DNA from: Prosthecobacter sp.
GTDB lineage: Bacteria; Verrucomicrobiota; Verrucomicrobiia; Verrucomicrobiales; Verrucomicrobiaceae
Assembly (NCBI GenBank): GCA_021733925.1
Contig: JAIPJY010000023.1
Location: forward strand, 1 to 64,000
Length of the DNA: 64,000 bases
Direction: 5' to 3'
This document shows positions 1-7,927 of this stretch, one piece after another; within the stretch, counting starts at the first letter, position 1, and every line of letters starts with the position of its first letter. The notes below the pieces were generated by a model. The model had not been told where the DNA came from. It saw only the letters and a list, made by a program, of their open reading frames with translations, and did not search any database. The position numbers were made by a program, and so were the translations under genes.

Positions 1-16
1 GGGGGCCTAATTTTAA

Positions 17-92
17 CCACAGAGGCACGATGGACACAGAGGTTTGCAATCAAGACCGGCTTCAGATCTCTGCGCTCATCGTGCCTCTGTGG
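17..92. repeat. 16-bp perfect inverted repeat (REP/MITE-like)
   Basis: CCACAGAGGCACGATG at 17-32 is matched exactly by its reverse complement at 77-92, with 44 bases between. A perfect 16-bp pair this close is unlikely by chance. It lies in a stretch without a convincing gene, next to a second hairpin (271-303), which suggests a dispersed non-coding repeat. A RAYT transposase at 14976-16115 could mobilise such elements; that link is inference. Confidence 0.6.
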
Positions 93-487
93 TGGATTCA
101 TTGCTGAGATACAGACCTGTTTTCAATTGATCGTGGTATGAGCGCGGCGCAGACGTGAAGCGGTGCTCTTTGCAGACACTGCTGGTGGGCTTGGGGTGTG
201 GCGGGTTGTTGGGTTTGCTTTCCGATGAGGTGCCGCGATACCCATGGAAGCGCTCGCTAAAGCTCGGCATCCCAGGGCTGTATTACGCAGCCCTTTCAGG
301 GCTGGTGCCGACGCAGAGTGCGGTAACGAAAGAGAGAGGTGTCCTCTTCGGAAAACGCAGAATGCTGGCATCATGGAACAAACGACAGCCCGCCTTAACC
401 GAGTGCCATTCAAGCCAGGCATTTAGTACGGGAGCAGCAGAAGCCAGAGCCGCAATCTCTTCGTCAGGCAGAGGTCCGTACTCCGTG
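93..487. other. Intergenic stretch with hairpin repeat, no convincing gene
   Basis: The stretch is open in several frames on both strands, but none of the translations looks like a real protein and the longest runs into the gene at 488. At 289-303 there is a clean hairpin, AGCCCTTTCAGGGCT, preceded by a related CCAGGGCT half at 272-279. Translations of this kind of GC-rich repeat often appear as spurious short proteins. I see no RNA gene or promoter I can support. Confidence 0.5.
272..303. repeat. Hairpin-forming repeat
   Basis: AGCCCT and AGGGCT (289-303) form a 6-bp stem with a TTC loop. AGGGCT also occurs just upstream at 274-279, so two alternative pairings with the central AGCCCT are possible. 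This is typical of REP-like intergenic elements. It has no U-tract and is not an obvious terminator. Confidence 0.45.
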
Positions 488-1072
488 TTAATCTGCCGCT
501 GCAGACACCGCCTTCATGGCCGTGGCCTGCATCTCTCTTTCCATCTGGGATTCCAGGCGGGCAAACTCCTTGGAGCGCTCCTCACCCAGCAGGAGGCTTA
601 GCTGCGCGCTGGAAAACTCCTTTTCAAAATCCAGGCTCTCGTTGAAAGCCGCGCCGCCGGCATAGCCGGTTTCATTCAGCATCCGCAGCGCTTCATACTT
701 CTGGGCCTCGCGCTCGCGCACGATTTTGAGGGTTTCATCGGCCCTGCTGGATTCCAGGTTCCAGGATTCAAACAAGGCGCCGTAGCGCGGCGCCCGGTCC
801 TTCATCAGCTGGTCGATCAGCTGTCCCTGGCGTTCTGGAGTCATTCTTTTGGCCATCCGCGCCATGCTTTCCTCCAGCTTTTGATTACGCTCCTCTAGGC
901 GGCGCAGCATCTCCGCCTCCTGATCCTTCGTCTGCACAGCAGCCGCAGGTTTTTTCGGAATGCCGGGGTTTATCTTCGGCGCTGCGGTGGGGGAGGTCGG
1001 AGGCGTGGAAAAGTAAAAGACTGCGATTCCCAGCAAGGGAGCCAAGGTGAAGAGGCAGAACAGTCGTTTCAT
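488..1072 (-). CDS. Membrane-anchored or secreted coiled-coil protein, unknown function
   Basis: I do not recognise a family. I chose the ATG at 1072 because the following residues (MKRLFCLFTLAPLLGIAVF) form a classic signal peptide or N-terminal anchor; the longer reading from 1138 would bury it. The 194-residue product continues with a Pro/Ala/Lys-rich linker (about residues 25-50), then a heptad-like Glu/Leu/Arg-rich coiled coil (EMLRRLEERNQKLEESMARM), then a helical C-terminal half rich in Glu and Arg. The composition suggests an envelope or periplasmic helical protein. It stands alone on the minus strand, downstream of dnaB. Confidence 0.6.
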   Translation of the reverse strand: MKRLFCLFTLAPLLGIAVFYFSTPPTSPTAAPKINPGIPKKPAAAVQTKDQEAEMLRRLEERNQKLEESMARMAKRMTPERQGQLIDQLMKDRAPRYGALFESWNLESSRADETLKIVREREAQKYEALRMLNETGYAGGAAFNESLDFEKEFSSAQLSLLLGEERSKEFARLESQMEREMQATAMKAVSAAAD

Positions 1073-1388
1073 CCAATTGATTTTGAGCCGGCGGAGATTT
1101 TCAGCCACGTGCGCAGATTTATCCAGACAGAGGATCATCTACCCGATCCATCGGCTGAAATATGAAGTGTTGCAGCGGCTCTCAGGCTGGAAATGGCCGG
1201 AGACCTTTGCGGAACTCGCGGCTTGAGGATGGCTCATCTGGCAAATTCCAGATCGGGTCAAGATAATGAGAACAGCACTGTGACAACGGCTGCGCTCATT
1301 TGACGCATAGTGGCTTATTGGTTTCTGAACTCTCCAATGTTCAAGCAGCGCCATGGAGCCTCGGCAGCCTGCGCTTGCACACTTGCGG
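1073..1388. other. Intergenic gap, possible coding remnant
   Basis: No intact gene is seen. On the plus strand, the frame ending at the TGA near 1227 reads YPIHRLKYEVLQRLSGWKWP and then ETFAELAA, which looks protein-like but has no start and no recognisable family. It may be the tail of a decayed gene. No terminator was seen for dnaB, which ends at 1389 on the minus strand. Confidence 0.3.
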
Positions 1389-2900
1389 CTACGGAGACTC
1401 GGCTTCTTCGGAGCGTTCGACGAAGCGCATGGCGTGGTCGATGAAGCGGAGGAGGACGTCGTCGGTGGGGCCGTTGCGGTTTTTGGCGAGGATGAGCATG
1501 GCTTCGCCTTTTTTCTTTTCTTCGGCTTCTTCGTCTTCGACTTCCATCTTGGCTCCGGCGTAGTCGGAGCGGGTAAGGAGGCCGACCATGTCGGCGTCCT
1601 GTTCGATGGAGCCGGATTCGCGCAAGTCGGAGAGGACGGGGCGCTGGCCTTTGCGGGATTCGACGGCGCGGTTGAGCTGGGCGAGGACGATGATGGGGAC
1701 GTTGAGCTCTTTGGCGAGGCCTTTGATGCCGGCGGAGATTTCGGCGATTTCGATCTGGCGGTTGTCCTTGGCGCGGCGGCTCTGGGAGGTGACGAGCTGA
1801 AGATAATCGATCATGATCATCTGGATGCCGTGCTGCTTTTTAAGGCGGCGTGACTTGGCGCGCATCTCCATGATGTCGAGGCCGGGTGTTTCATCGATGA
1901 AGATCTGGGCCTTCTGCAGATCTCGCGTGGCTTTGGCGAGGGCGTCTTGCTGAGCGCGGGAGAGGAGGCCGCGGGAGAGGTCCTGCATGCTGAGGCGTGC
2001 GCGGGAGACGAGGAGACGACGAACGAGCATGGTGGCGCTCATTTCCAAGCTGAAGACGACGCAGGGGGTGTTGCAGTCCACGGCGATGTGTTCGACGATG
2101 TTCATCGCGAGGGAGGTTTTACCCATCGAGGGACGGGCGGCGATGACGAACATTTCACCGCCTTGCAGGCCGGAGCTCATCTCATCGAGCTTGGTGTAGC
2201 CGGTGGAGAGACCGCGCAGCTGGCCGGGATGCTCGAGCATGTACTGGATGCTGTCGATGGCATCCATGACATGGGTGGCGAGGGTCTTGATGCCTTCCTT
2301 GGAGCCGGTGGATTCACGCACGGCGAGGACGCGTTGTTCCGCGTGGTCGATGAGGGTGTCGATGTTCTCATCCATCTGCTCTTTGCCATGCTCATAGGCG
2401 TGATGGATGTTGAGCGAACTGGCATGGATGAGCTCCCGCAGGATGTGCTTATCCAGAACGATCTTCTTATAATAGGGGAAGTGGGAGGGGATCGGAACGA
2501 AGGCGAAGAGTTCCGAGATGGCGGCGGCACCGCCGACTTTGTCGAGCATGTTCTGCTCACGCAGGGCGTGGGTGACAGTGACGGGATCGATGGGGAGGTT
2601 TTTGTCGTAAAACTCCAGCAGCTTTTCGTAGATGGTGCGATTGGCGTCGTGATAAAAGGCCAGGGCAGGGAGATTGACGCGGCATTCGCTGAGACGTTCG
2701 AGGGGATCTTGAAGCAGGCAGGAGAGGACGCCTTTTTCGGCCTCGTCGCTGAAGGGAAGGGCGCGATTGAAGGAGGCGAGCAGTTCTTCTGCGGTGGGGA
2801 TTTCGTTCCGCTTCTTGAAATTCTCCCGCTTTTTTGCAGGCTCGGCGCCACCGTTTGGCGGTGTGTCTGCTGTCGTGATGGGAGTGGAATTTTCGGCCAT
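1389..2900 (-). CDS. dnaB: Replicative DNA helicase DnaB
   Basis: Hexameric 5'-3' helicase that unwinds DNA at the replication fork and works with DnaG primase. The 503-residue product has a Pro/Lys-rich N-terminal extension (1-45), the DnaB N-terminal domain (about 46-150), a linker helix, and the RecA-like ATPase domain. Walker A is ARPSMGKTS (255-263), Walker B is MIMIDYLQL (361-369), and the C-terminal motif SDLRESGSIEQDADMV is the family signature. Length is slightly above the usual 450-480 because of the N-terminal extension and an acidic Glu/Lys insert near the C-terminus (EVEDEEAEEKKKGE). No intein is present. It is divergent from the Sel1-repeat gene at 3162. Confidence 0.97.
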   Translation of the reverse strand: MAENSTPITTADTPPNGGAEPAKKRENFKKRNEIPTAEELLASFNRALPFSDEAEKGVLSCLLQDPLERLSECRVNLPALAFYHDANRTIYEKLLEFYDKNLPIDPVTVTHALREQNMLDKVGGAAAISELFAFVPIPSHFPYYKKIVLDKHILRELIHASSLNIHHAYEHGKEQMDENIDTLIDHAEQRVLAVRESTGSKEGIKTLATHVMDAIDSIQYMLEHPGQLRGLSTGYTKLDEMSSGLQGGEMFVIAARPSMGKTSLAMNIVEHIAVDCNTPCVVFSLEMSATMLVRRLLVSRARLSMQDLSRGLLSRAQQDALAKATRDLQKAQIFIDETPGLDIMEMRAKSRRLKKQHGIQMIMIDYLQLVTSQSRRAKDNRQIEIAEISAGIKGLAKELNVPIIVLAQLNRAVESRKGQRPVLSDLRESGSIEQDADMVGLLTRSDYAGAKMEVEDEEAEEKKKGEAMLILAKNRNGPTDDVLLRFIDHAMRFVERSEEAESP

Positions 2901-3161
2901 GGAGGACGATCAGGATGGAGGGCTGAGGATTTGCGTCAATGACGCGCTCAATCTGGATGTGGTCGGATTCTGCGTCTTTTTGGGTGGTTTCTGAGGTTTT
3001 GAAAAAATCGCGTCAACGGCACCCTCTCAGAATTTTGTGTGTGAGTTTTTGTGATGACCGAAAATATACTTTCATCAAAAGCTTGATGTGTCTGGGGACG
3101 TGTCGAAAACTGAACATCTCCGGAACGACCGGGTCAAACGCCCCTCTTAATACCAACCCAT

Positions 3162-4865
3162 ATGTTACTTACAGCCCTCAAACTTAAACTCGCGGCACTT
3201 GTCGCGGTCGCTGGCATCGATACTGCCGAAATGCCAGGAGCCTCCAAAGAGTTCACTGACATTCTCACAGCCCTCAAGACTGATCAGGACAAGGTCAAGG
3301 AAGCCCCAGGAACCGGGAGTCCCGATGTGAACAAGGCTTTCAATGATGCCGTCGCGAAAGTGCGCGAACTGGCCCAGAAGGACGACAAGGACGCCATTTA
3401 CGCACTTGCCCATTGGGGAGTGCTCAGCGGAGCGAACATCAATGAAGTCGCCGCCCTGTTCCGCAAGGCCGCCGACAAAGGCCAGATCCTCGCCAAATCC
3501 GAGCTCGCCCAGGTGCTGATGCAGGCTGGTGCGCAAAACCCGGATGCAGTGAAGGAAGCCATCAAGCTGATCAAGGAAGCTGAAGCCGCCGACAACAAAG
3601 TTTCCCGTCGCATGCTGGCCCAGCTGCACCTGCAAGGTGTGACCGAAGGCCAGAATGGCGCTGTGGTGGTGGAGAAGAGCCCGATGAAAGCCAAGGAGCT
3701 TCTGGAAAAAGGCGAGAAGGCAAAGGACGGCGAGGCCACCCTTGGTCTGGCGCAGATTTACTCCGCCGGAGTGGAAGGCATCCCCCAGGATCAGAAGAAG
3801 GCACTCGAATACCTTATCGAAGCCGGCCAGCAGGGCAGCGCAGTTGCCCTGAGCACCTATGGAGCCCGCCTTCTGAATGGTGATCCTGAAACCCCGGAGA
3901 GCCCGAAGCTGGTGAAGAAGGATGTGACTGCCGCATTGAAGATGTTCAATGAAGCTGCCGAAAAAGGTCTTGCTGCTGCCAACCGCATTCTTGGCCAGAT
4001 CTATGAAAACGGAGTCGGCCCAGATGGCGCTGACGTGAAGCAGGACGTGACCAAGGCTTTCGAGTACTACACCAAGGCCGCCAATGGCAATGACCCCCAG
4101 GCTCTTTTCCGCCTCGGCAATGCCTTCGAAACCGGCATCATCAAGGACCCTAAAGGCAAGCGTGACGACAAGGACAACATCCTGATCCAGCCAAATCCAA
4201 AGAGCGCCCTCGACCTCTATCGTCTTGCCGCGCAGAACAACCTTGCCGAAGCTTTCTACAACGTCGGCGTGTATTATGAAACCGGCACGGTGGTGGACAA
4301 AGATCCTGCCAAGGCATTCACCTTCCTGATGAAGGCTTCCACGGCTGGCATTGCCCAGGCCATGAACCGCCTTGCTGGCCTTTATGCCAACGGGACCGGA
4401 GTCGCTCAGGACGTGGTGGCAGCCGCAGGCTGGTATCAGCGTGCAGCAGACATGAATTTTGCCCCTGCGCAGATTGCGCTTGGTATTCTTTATGAACAGG
4501 GTGCAGGCGTGCGTCAGAGCCGCATGGTGGCCGCAGGTCTCTATGCCGAAGCAGCACAGCAGGGCGTGGCCCTGGCCATGCTTCGCCTCGCCAACCTCTA
4601 TGCCGTGGGTGTGGTTCCCGGCACTCCAGAACTTCCCCGTGCCTGGGCTTACGCCATGCAGGCTGATGAAGTCGCCAAGAAGAGCGGCAACAAGGCTGAC
4701 ATGGATGTCACCACCAATGTGATCAAGCAGCTCGAAGGCAAGATGAAGCCCGAAGAAATCACCGAAGCGAAAAAGATCTTTGAGAAGCTGCCGAAGCCTT
4801 CTGCCGCAGCAGCTCCGGCCGCAGCGACGGTGCAGGACCCCATCCCTGCCAAGAAGAAGAAATAA
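3162..4865 (+). CDS. Exported Sel1-like repeat (TPR-like) protein
   Basis: A 567-residue protein built mostly of Sel1-like repeats, 36-44-residue helical pairs that form protein-binding superhelices. Repeat cores are visible as A-x-x-x-LG/LA-x-x-Y-x-x-G-x-G-V, for example ALGILYEQGAGVRQ and LGQIYENGVG. The N-terminus (MLLTALKLKLAALVAVAG) could act as a signal peptide, though there is no clear cleavage site. The C-terminus is an Ala/Pro linker followed by a lysine tail (AKKKK). The partner cannot be predicted. The gene ends just before a strong intrinsic terminator, so it is probably monocistronic. Confidence 0.85.
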   Translation: MLLTALKLKLAALVAVAGIDTAEMPGASKEFTDILTALKTDQDKVKEAPGTGSPDVNKAFNDAVAKVRELAQKDDKDAIYALAHWGVLSGANINEVAALFRKAADKGQILAKSELAQVLMQAGAQNPDAVKEAIKLIKEAEAADNKVSRRMLAQLHLQGVTEGQNGAVVVEKSPMKAKELLEKGEKAKDGEATLGLAQIYSAGVEGIPQDQKKALEYLIEAGQQGSAVALSTYGARLLNGDPETPESPKLVKKDVTAALKMFNEAAEKGLAAANRILGQIYENGVGPDGADVKQDVTKAFEYYTKAANGNDPQALFRLGNAFETGIIKDPKGKRDDKDNILIQPNPKSALDLYRLAAQNNLAEAFYNVGVYYETGTVVDKDPAKAFTFLMKASTAGIAQAMNRLAGLYANGTGVAQDVVAAAGWYQRAADMNFAPAQIALGILYEQGAGVRQSRMVAAGLYAEAAQQGVALAMLRLANLYAVGVVPGTPELPRAWAYAMQADEVAKKSGNKADMDVTTNVIKQLEGKMKPEEITEAKKIFEKLPKPSAAAAPAAATVQDPIPAKKKK

Positions 4866-4872
4866 ATAGCAC

Positions 4873-4900
4873 TTGTCAAAATAGAGCTCTTTGCTAGTCT
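4873..4900 (+). promoter_or_regulatory. Candidate sigma70-type promoter for tRNA-Ala
   Basis: TTGTCA (4873-4878) is followed after 16 bases by TAGTCT (4895-4900), with an extended -10 TGC just before it. Transcription would start near 4907, inside the 5' arm of the terminator hairpin that closes the Sel1 gene. The tRNA transcript would then lack most of that arm. This is predicted from consensus similarity only. Confidence 0.35.
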
Positions 4901-4935
4901 CCGGCTCCCCAAATTTTGGGGAGCCGGTTTTTTTT
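4901..4935 (+). terminator. Rho-independent terminator after the Sel1-repeat gene
   Basis: A perfect 10-bp stem CCGGCTCCCC / GGGGAGCCGG (4901-4910 and 4918-4927) with a 7-base loop is followed by eight T residues (4928-4935). It lies 35 bases after the stop of the Sel1 gene and 6 bases before the tRNA. Confidence 0.92.
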
Positions 4936-4941
4936 ATTTCC

Positions 4942-5017
4942 GGGGCATTAGCTCAGTTGGTAGAGCGCCTGCATGGCATGCAGGAGGTCAGCGGTTCGAA
5001 CCCGCTATGCTCCACCA
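4942..5017 (+). tRNA. tRNA-Ala (anticodon GGC)
   Basis: This 76-nt cloverleaf includes an encoded CCA end. Acceptor arms GGGGCAT / ATGCTCC pair with one G-U. The D-arm sequence TAGCTCAGTTGGTAGAGC is canonical. The anticodon stem CCTGC/GCAGG encloses the loop ATGGCAT, giving U33 and anticodon GGC, which reads GCC alanine codons. The T-arm is GCGGTTCGAACCCGC. The identity pair G3-U70 typical of tRNA-Ala is present. Confidence 0.97.
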
Positions 5018-5343
5018 AACCCCGTGCGCAATCTTTGGTGGTGTTATTTGGCTATTTTCGGGCAAATCTGAAGAATGAGGCCGGCTGAAACACCTGCAAT
5101 CAAAACAGAGGATTGACGACCTTCTCAATCAGCTCGTAACTCCCGTGTTCCACTTCAGACGGTACTGACCCTAGAAGTTTGGTGTGGTCAAGCCGGTCCG
5201 ATTTGCCTATTCAGCCAGAAAATGAAACAAGCCACGAAAGTGAAGGAACTCAGATTGCAGTTAGACACCCGGATTTTTCCGCTCAATATCCTTGCCGTTT
5301 CATCGGGGTTTGTTAACAAATCGACCCACAGCAGGCATTTTAT
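5018..5343. other. Intergenic region upstream of dnaN
   Basis: There is no gene here. A TTGACG at 5113-5118 with a poor -10-like TAACTC 18 bases later could be a weak dnaN promoter, but I would not rely on it. I found no cluster of DnaA boxes and no neighbouring dnaA, so there is no support for an origin of replication despite the dnaN neighbour. Confidence 0.4.
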
Positions 5344-6441
5344 ATGAAGTTCACCATCAGCAAAGAATCCTTCCTGGACGCCATCAACCAGGTTCAGCAT
5401 GTGGTCAGTTCGCGTACCACGCTCGCCATTCTCTCCAATGTGCTGCTCAAGGCGAAGGATGGAAGGCTAGAACTCACCACCACCGATCTTGATGTCGGCG
5501 TGACCTGCTCGGTTCCTGCCGAGGTGGATGAGCCCGGTGCCACCACGCTCCCGGCGCGTCGTCTTGCCACCATCGTTCGGGAGCTGCCTTCGGAGGAAAT
5601 CGAAGTCAAGGTCGACGAGAAAAACGTCGCCTCCATCCGCAGCGGTCCCAGTTATTTCAAAGTGCTGGGACTTACCAGTGAGGAGTTTCCGGCGCTGCCT
5701 CGTTTTGATGACGCGCGCGAATTCCGCATCGAGCAGCAGGTGCTGCGCGACTGCCTGCGCAAGACGAGCTACGCGATTTCCACGGACGAAACGCGCTACG
5801 TGCTCAATGGCATCCTTTTCGCCTTCAAGGACAACGCCCTGACCATGGTGGCCACCGATGGACGCCGCCTGGCCATGGTGGAGCAGGAACTGGAGTTTCC
5901 CCAAAGCCAGGAGATCGACATCATTGTGCCTACCAAGGCGGTGAACGAGCTTTCACGGTTGCTGGGTGATTCTGGCGAGGTCGCCATTCGCGTGACGGGT
6001 TCACAGGTTGGCTTTGATCTGGGCGAGAGCCTGCTGGTCAGCAAACTCATCGACGGGAACTACCCGAACTACCGACAGGTCATTCCTGGTGAATCGAAAG
6101 AACGCATTCCGCTGGAGCGGGAAGCCTTTCTCCGGGCGATCTCCCGTGTGTCCCTGCTGGTCACCGAGAAATCGAACTCGATCAAATTCATCTTCACGCC
6201 GGGCAGCGTGGAAATCGTGGCCACATCTCCGGATGTCGGGGAAGCGCGTGAAACGGTGGCCATCAATTACAAGGGTGCGTCCATCACGATCGCGTTCAAT
6301 CCTGAATTTGCGATGGCACCGCTGCGCAATCTGAGCGCCGATGAAGTGCATCTGCACCTCATTGATGAAATCAGCCCCGGGGTGCTGCGCAGCGGCACGA
6401 ATTTCCTGTATGTGCTGATGCCCATGCGCGTGAACGCCTGA
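5344..6441 (+). CDS. dnaN: DNA polymerase III beta subunit (sliding clamp)
   Basis: Ring-shaped processivity clamp that tethers DNA polymerase III and other replication and repair factors to DNA. At 365 residues it is the normal length and shows the three-domain beta-clamp pattern: the N-terminal MKFTISKESFLDAINQV, the mid-protein YVLNGILFAF and TDGRRLAM segments, and the C-terminal end YVLMPMRVNA, which matches the family's usual PMR ending. The ATG start at 5344 gives the canonical N-terminus. It is followed after 28 bases by a lipoprotein gene. It does not sit beside dnaA, recF or gyrB. Confidence 0.97.
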   Translation: MKFTISKESFLDAINQVQHVVSSRTTLAILSNVLLKAKDGRLELTTTDLDVGVTCSVPAEVDEPGATTLPARRLATIVRELPSEEIEVKVDEKNVASIRSGPSYFKVLGLTSEEFPALPRFDDAREFRIEQQVLRDCLRKTSYAISTDETRYVLNGILFAFKDNALTMVATDGRRLAMVEQELEFPQSQEIDIIVPTKAVNELSRLLGDSGEVAIRVTGSQVGFDLGESLLVSKLIDGNYPNYRQVIPGESKERIPLEREAFLRAISRVSLLVTEKSNSIKFIFTPGSVEIVATSPDVGEARETVAINYKGASITIAFNPEFAMAPLRNLSADEVHLHLIDEISPGVLRSGTNFLYVLMPMRVNA

Positions 6442-6469
6442 TCCAGTCCTTCTTTTAATCAAACACGCC

Positions 6470-6967
6470 ATGAAACGACTCCTGCAGGTATTTTTGCTGA
6501 TCGTGACCGCCACTAGCTTCACAGCATGCTTTGGCCCGTATCCGCCGCCGCCTTCTCGTGGCCCACGCGGACGTGGGCGTTCGTTGGATGTCCCCCCACG
6601 CTATGGAGTGCCTCAGGAGCAGACGCAGTATTTTGACGGGGTCAATCTGGCCAACCCTAATGCAAATGCTGCGGCGGTTCAGCCCCCCGATCCCAACGCT
6701 CCGCTGACGGGTGATAATGTCACAGCGCCAACGACTTCTGACAATACGACGGCACCGCCACCTGTGTCTCTGACTCCTCCCGGCAGCACACCGCCGCCTG
6801 TGGCCCCGGCACCTGCCGAGATCCCCTACGCTACTCGCATCACCGGCAAGCCGGGCTTTGTGAAAAGCCCGTTTGATCCGAATGGCCAGGCCATTGATGT
6901 GCGTGACTTCCAGTCCGGCCAAAAGGCGCGCTGCCCCTACACGGGCAAAATTTTCCGCGTGCCCTGA
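6470..6967 (+). CDS. Proline-rich lipoprotein, unknown function
   Basis: A 165-residue protein with a lipoprotein signal peptide: MKRLLQVFLLIVTATSFTAC, with the lipobox SFTAC and C20 as the likely lipidated residue. The middle is a disordered Pro/Asn/Ala/Thr-rich stretch. The C-terminus (KPGFVKSPFDPNGQAIDVRD ending in CPYTGKIFRVP) is a compact conserved-looking module that I associate with small verrucomicrobial envelope lipoproteins. Its function is unknown. It lies 28 bases after dnaN and may be co-transcribed with it. Confidence 0.75.
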   Translation: MKRLLQVFLLIVTATSFTACFGPYPPPPSRGPRGRGRSLDVPPRYGVPQEQTQYFDGVNLANPNANAAAVQPPDPNAPLTGDNVTAPTTSDNTTAPPPVSLTPPGSTPPPVAPAPAEIPYATRITGKPGFVKSPFDPNGQAIDVRDFQSGQKARCPYTGKIFRVP

Positions 6968-7058
6968 GCTGCTGTCGGATCGAGCCTAGTGTGAGTCTGC
7001 CTGGGGTTTCCTGAGCCGAATTTGCGTCTATTCGGATTTGTCCGTTTCTATTCCATTC

Positions 7059-7922
7059 GTGTCCGTCGAACGTTCCATAGCCATCTTCAGTCCCGGCCTG
7101 CTTGGCGGATCACTGGCCAAAACGATCCAGCAGCGCATGCCAGGCCTGGAGGTGCGTGTCTGGGCCCGACGTGATGAGGCGGTGGATGAGGTCCGGCAAG
7201 TGCTTCCCGGGGTCATCGCGAGCAAGGACATTCAGGAGGTCATTCGGGGCGCTTCTCTTGCCGTATTGTGCATGCCGATCCAGCATATGCCGGGCATTGC
7301 GCGGCAGATGGCAGCCTGCGAATTGTCGGATGACTTGATCGTCACGGACGTCGGCAGCGTGAAAGGCGGAGTGGTGGGGGAACTGGAGGCTATTTTCATG
7401 CCGACCCAGGCGGCCTTTCTGGGCAGCCATCCCATGGCGGGCTCCCAGCGCACGGGCCTGGCGAACGCACGGGGGGATTTGTTTCATCAGGCTGCGTGTA
7501 TTTTGACGCCGACAGCGCATACCAAGCCTGAGAATCTGAGCCGATTGCGCATTTTTTGGGTCAAACTCGGCTGCCGGATCCAGGAGATGACGCCGCAGAA
7601 GCATGATCACTGTGTGGCGCGCATCTCGCACCTGCCGCATACCATGGCGGTGCTGACGACTCTGGCCGCCCTCAGCAAGGACACCGGGGTGCTGGACAGC
7701 TCCGCGGGGGGCTTCCGTGACACCACCCGTGTCGCCGGGGGGGATCCCGACATGTGGGCGGGGATTCTCATGCAAAACCGCACGGAGGTCATGGCCGCCC
7801 TGCAAGATGCCTCTTCTGTGATGCGAGAGCTTCTTGAAATGCTCCAGAGCATGGACGAAGAAGCCCTCCGCCGTTTTCTCGCCCAGGCCAAAGCCCTGCG
7901 CGACCTCCTTCCGGCGGTCTGA
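7059..7922 (+). CDS. tyrA: Prephenate dehydrogenase family protein (TyrA)
   Basis: NAD(P)-dependent oxidative decarboxylation of prephenate (or arogenate) in tyrosine synthesis. The N-terminal Rossmann motif reads IAIFSPGLLGGSLA, where the first glycine of the usual GxGLxGGS is replaced by Ser-Pro. Family motifs VTDVGSVKG, GSHPMAGS and the catalytic-histidine segment ISHLPH are all present. I prefer the GTG at 7059, which places the first beta strand a few residues from the start as in relatives; a TTG at 7038 would add seven residues. No Shine-Dalgarno separates the two. It opens the operon tyrA-aroA-cmk-plsC, 5 bases before aroA. Confidence 0.9.
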   Translation: MSVERSIAIFSPGLLGGSLAKTIQQRMPGLEVRVWARRDEAVDEVRQVLPGVIASKDIQEVIRGASLAVLCMPIQHMPGIARQMAACELSDDLIVTDVGSVKGGVVGELEAIFMPTQAAFLGSHPMAGSQRTGLANARGDLFHQAACILTPTAHTKPENLSRLRIFWVKLGCRIQEMTPQKHDHCVARISHLPHTMAVLTTLAALSKDTGVLDSSAGGFRDTTRVAGGDPDMWAGILMQNRTEVMAALQDASSVMRELLEMLQSMDEEALRRFLAQAKALRDLLPAV

Positions 7923-7927
7923 AGATC

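Noticed and set aside
414-427. 14-base sequence GCCAGGCATTTAGT shared with 14929-14942, suspected repeat boundary
   Set aside because: Shared 14-mers are expected by chance several times in 64 kb; flanking sequences do not match.
155-601. 148-codon plus-strand frame near the window start
   Set aside because: It runs through hairpin repeats and into the opposite-strand gene at 488; no homologous feel and no domain.
1947-2942. 331-codon plus-strand frame opposite dnaB
   Set aside because: Antisense shadow of a well-supported helicase gene; no recognisable motif.
5018-5343. Replication origin beside dnaN
   Set aside because: No DnaA-box cluster, no AT-rich unwinding region and no dnaA, recF or gyrB neighbours.
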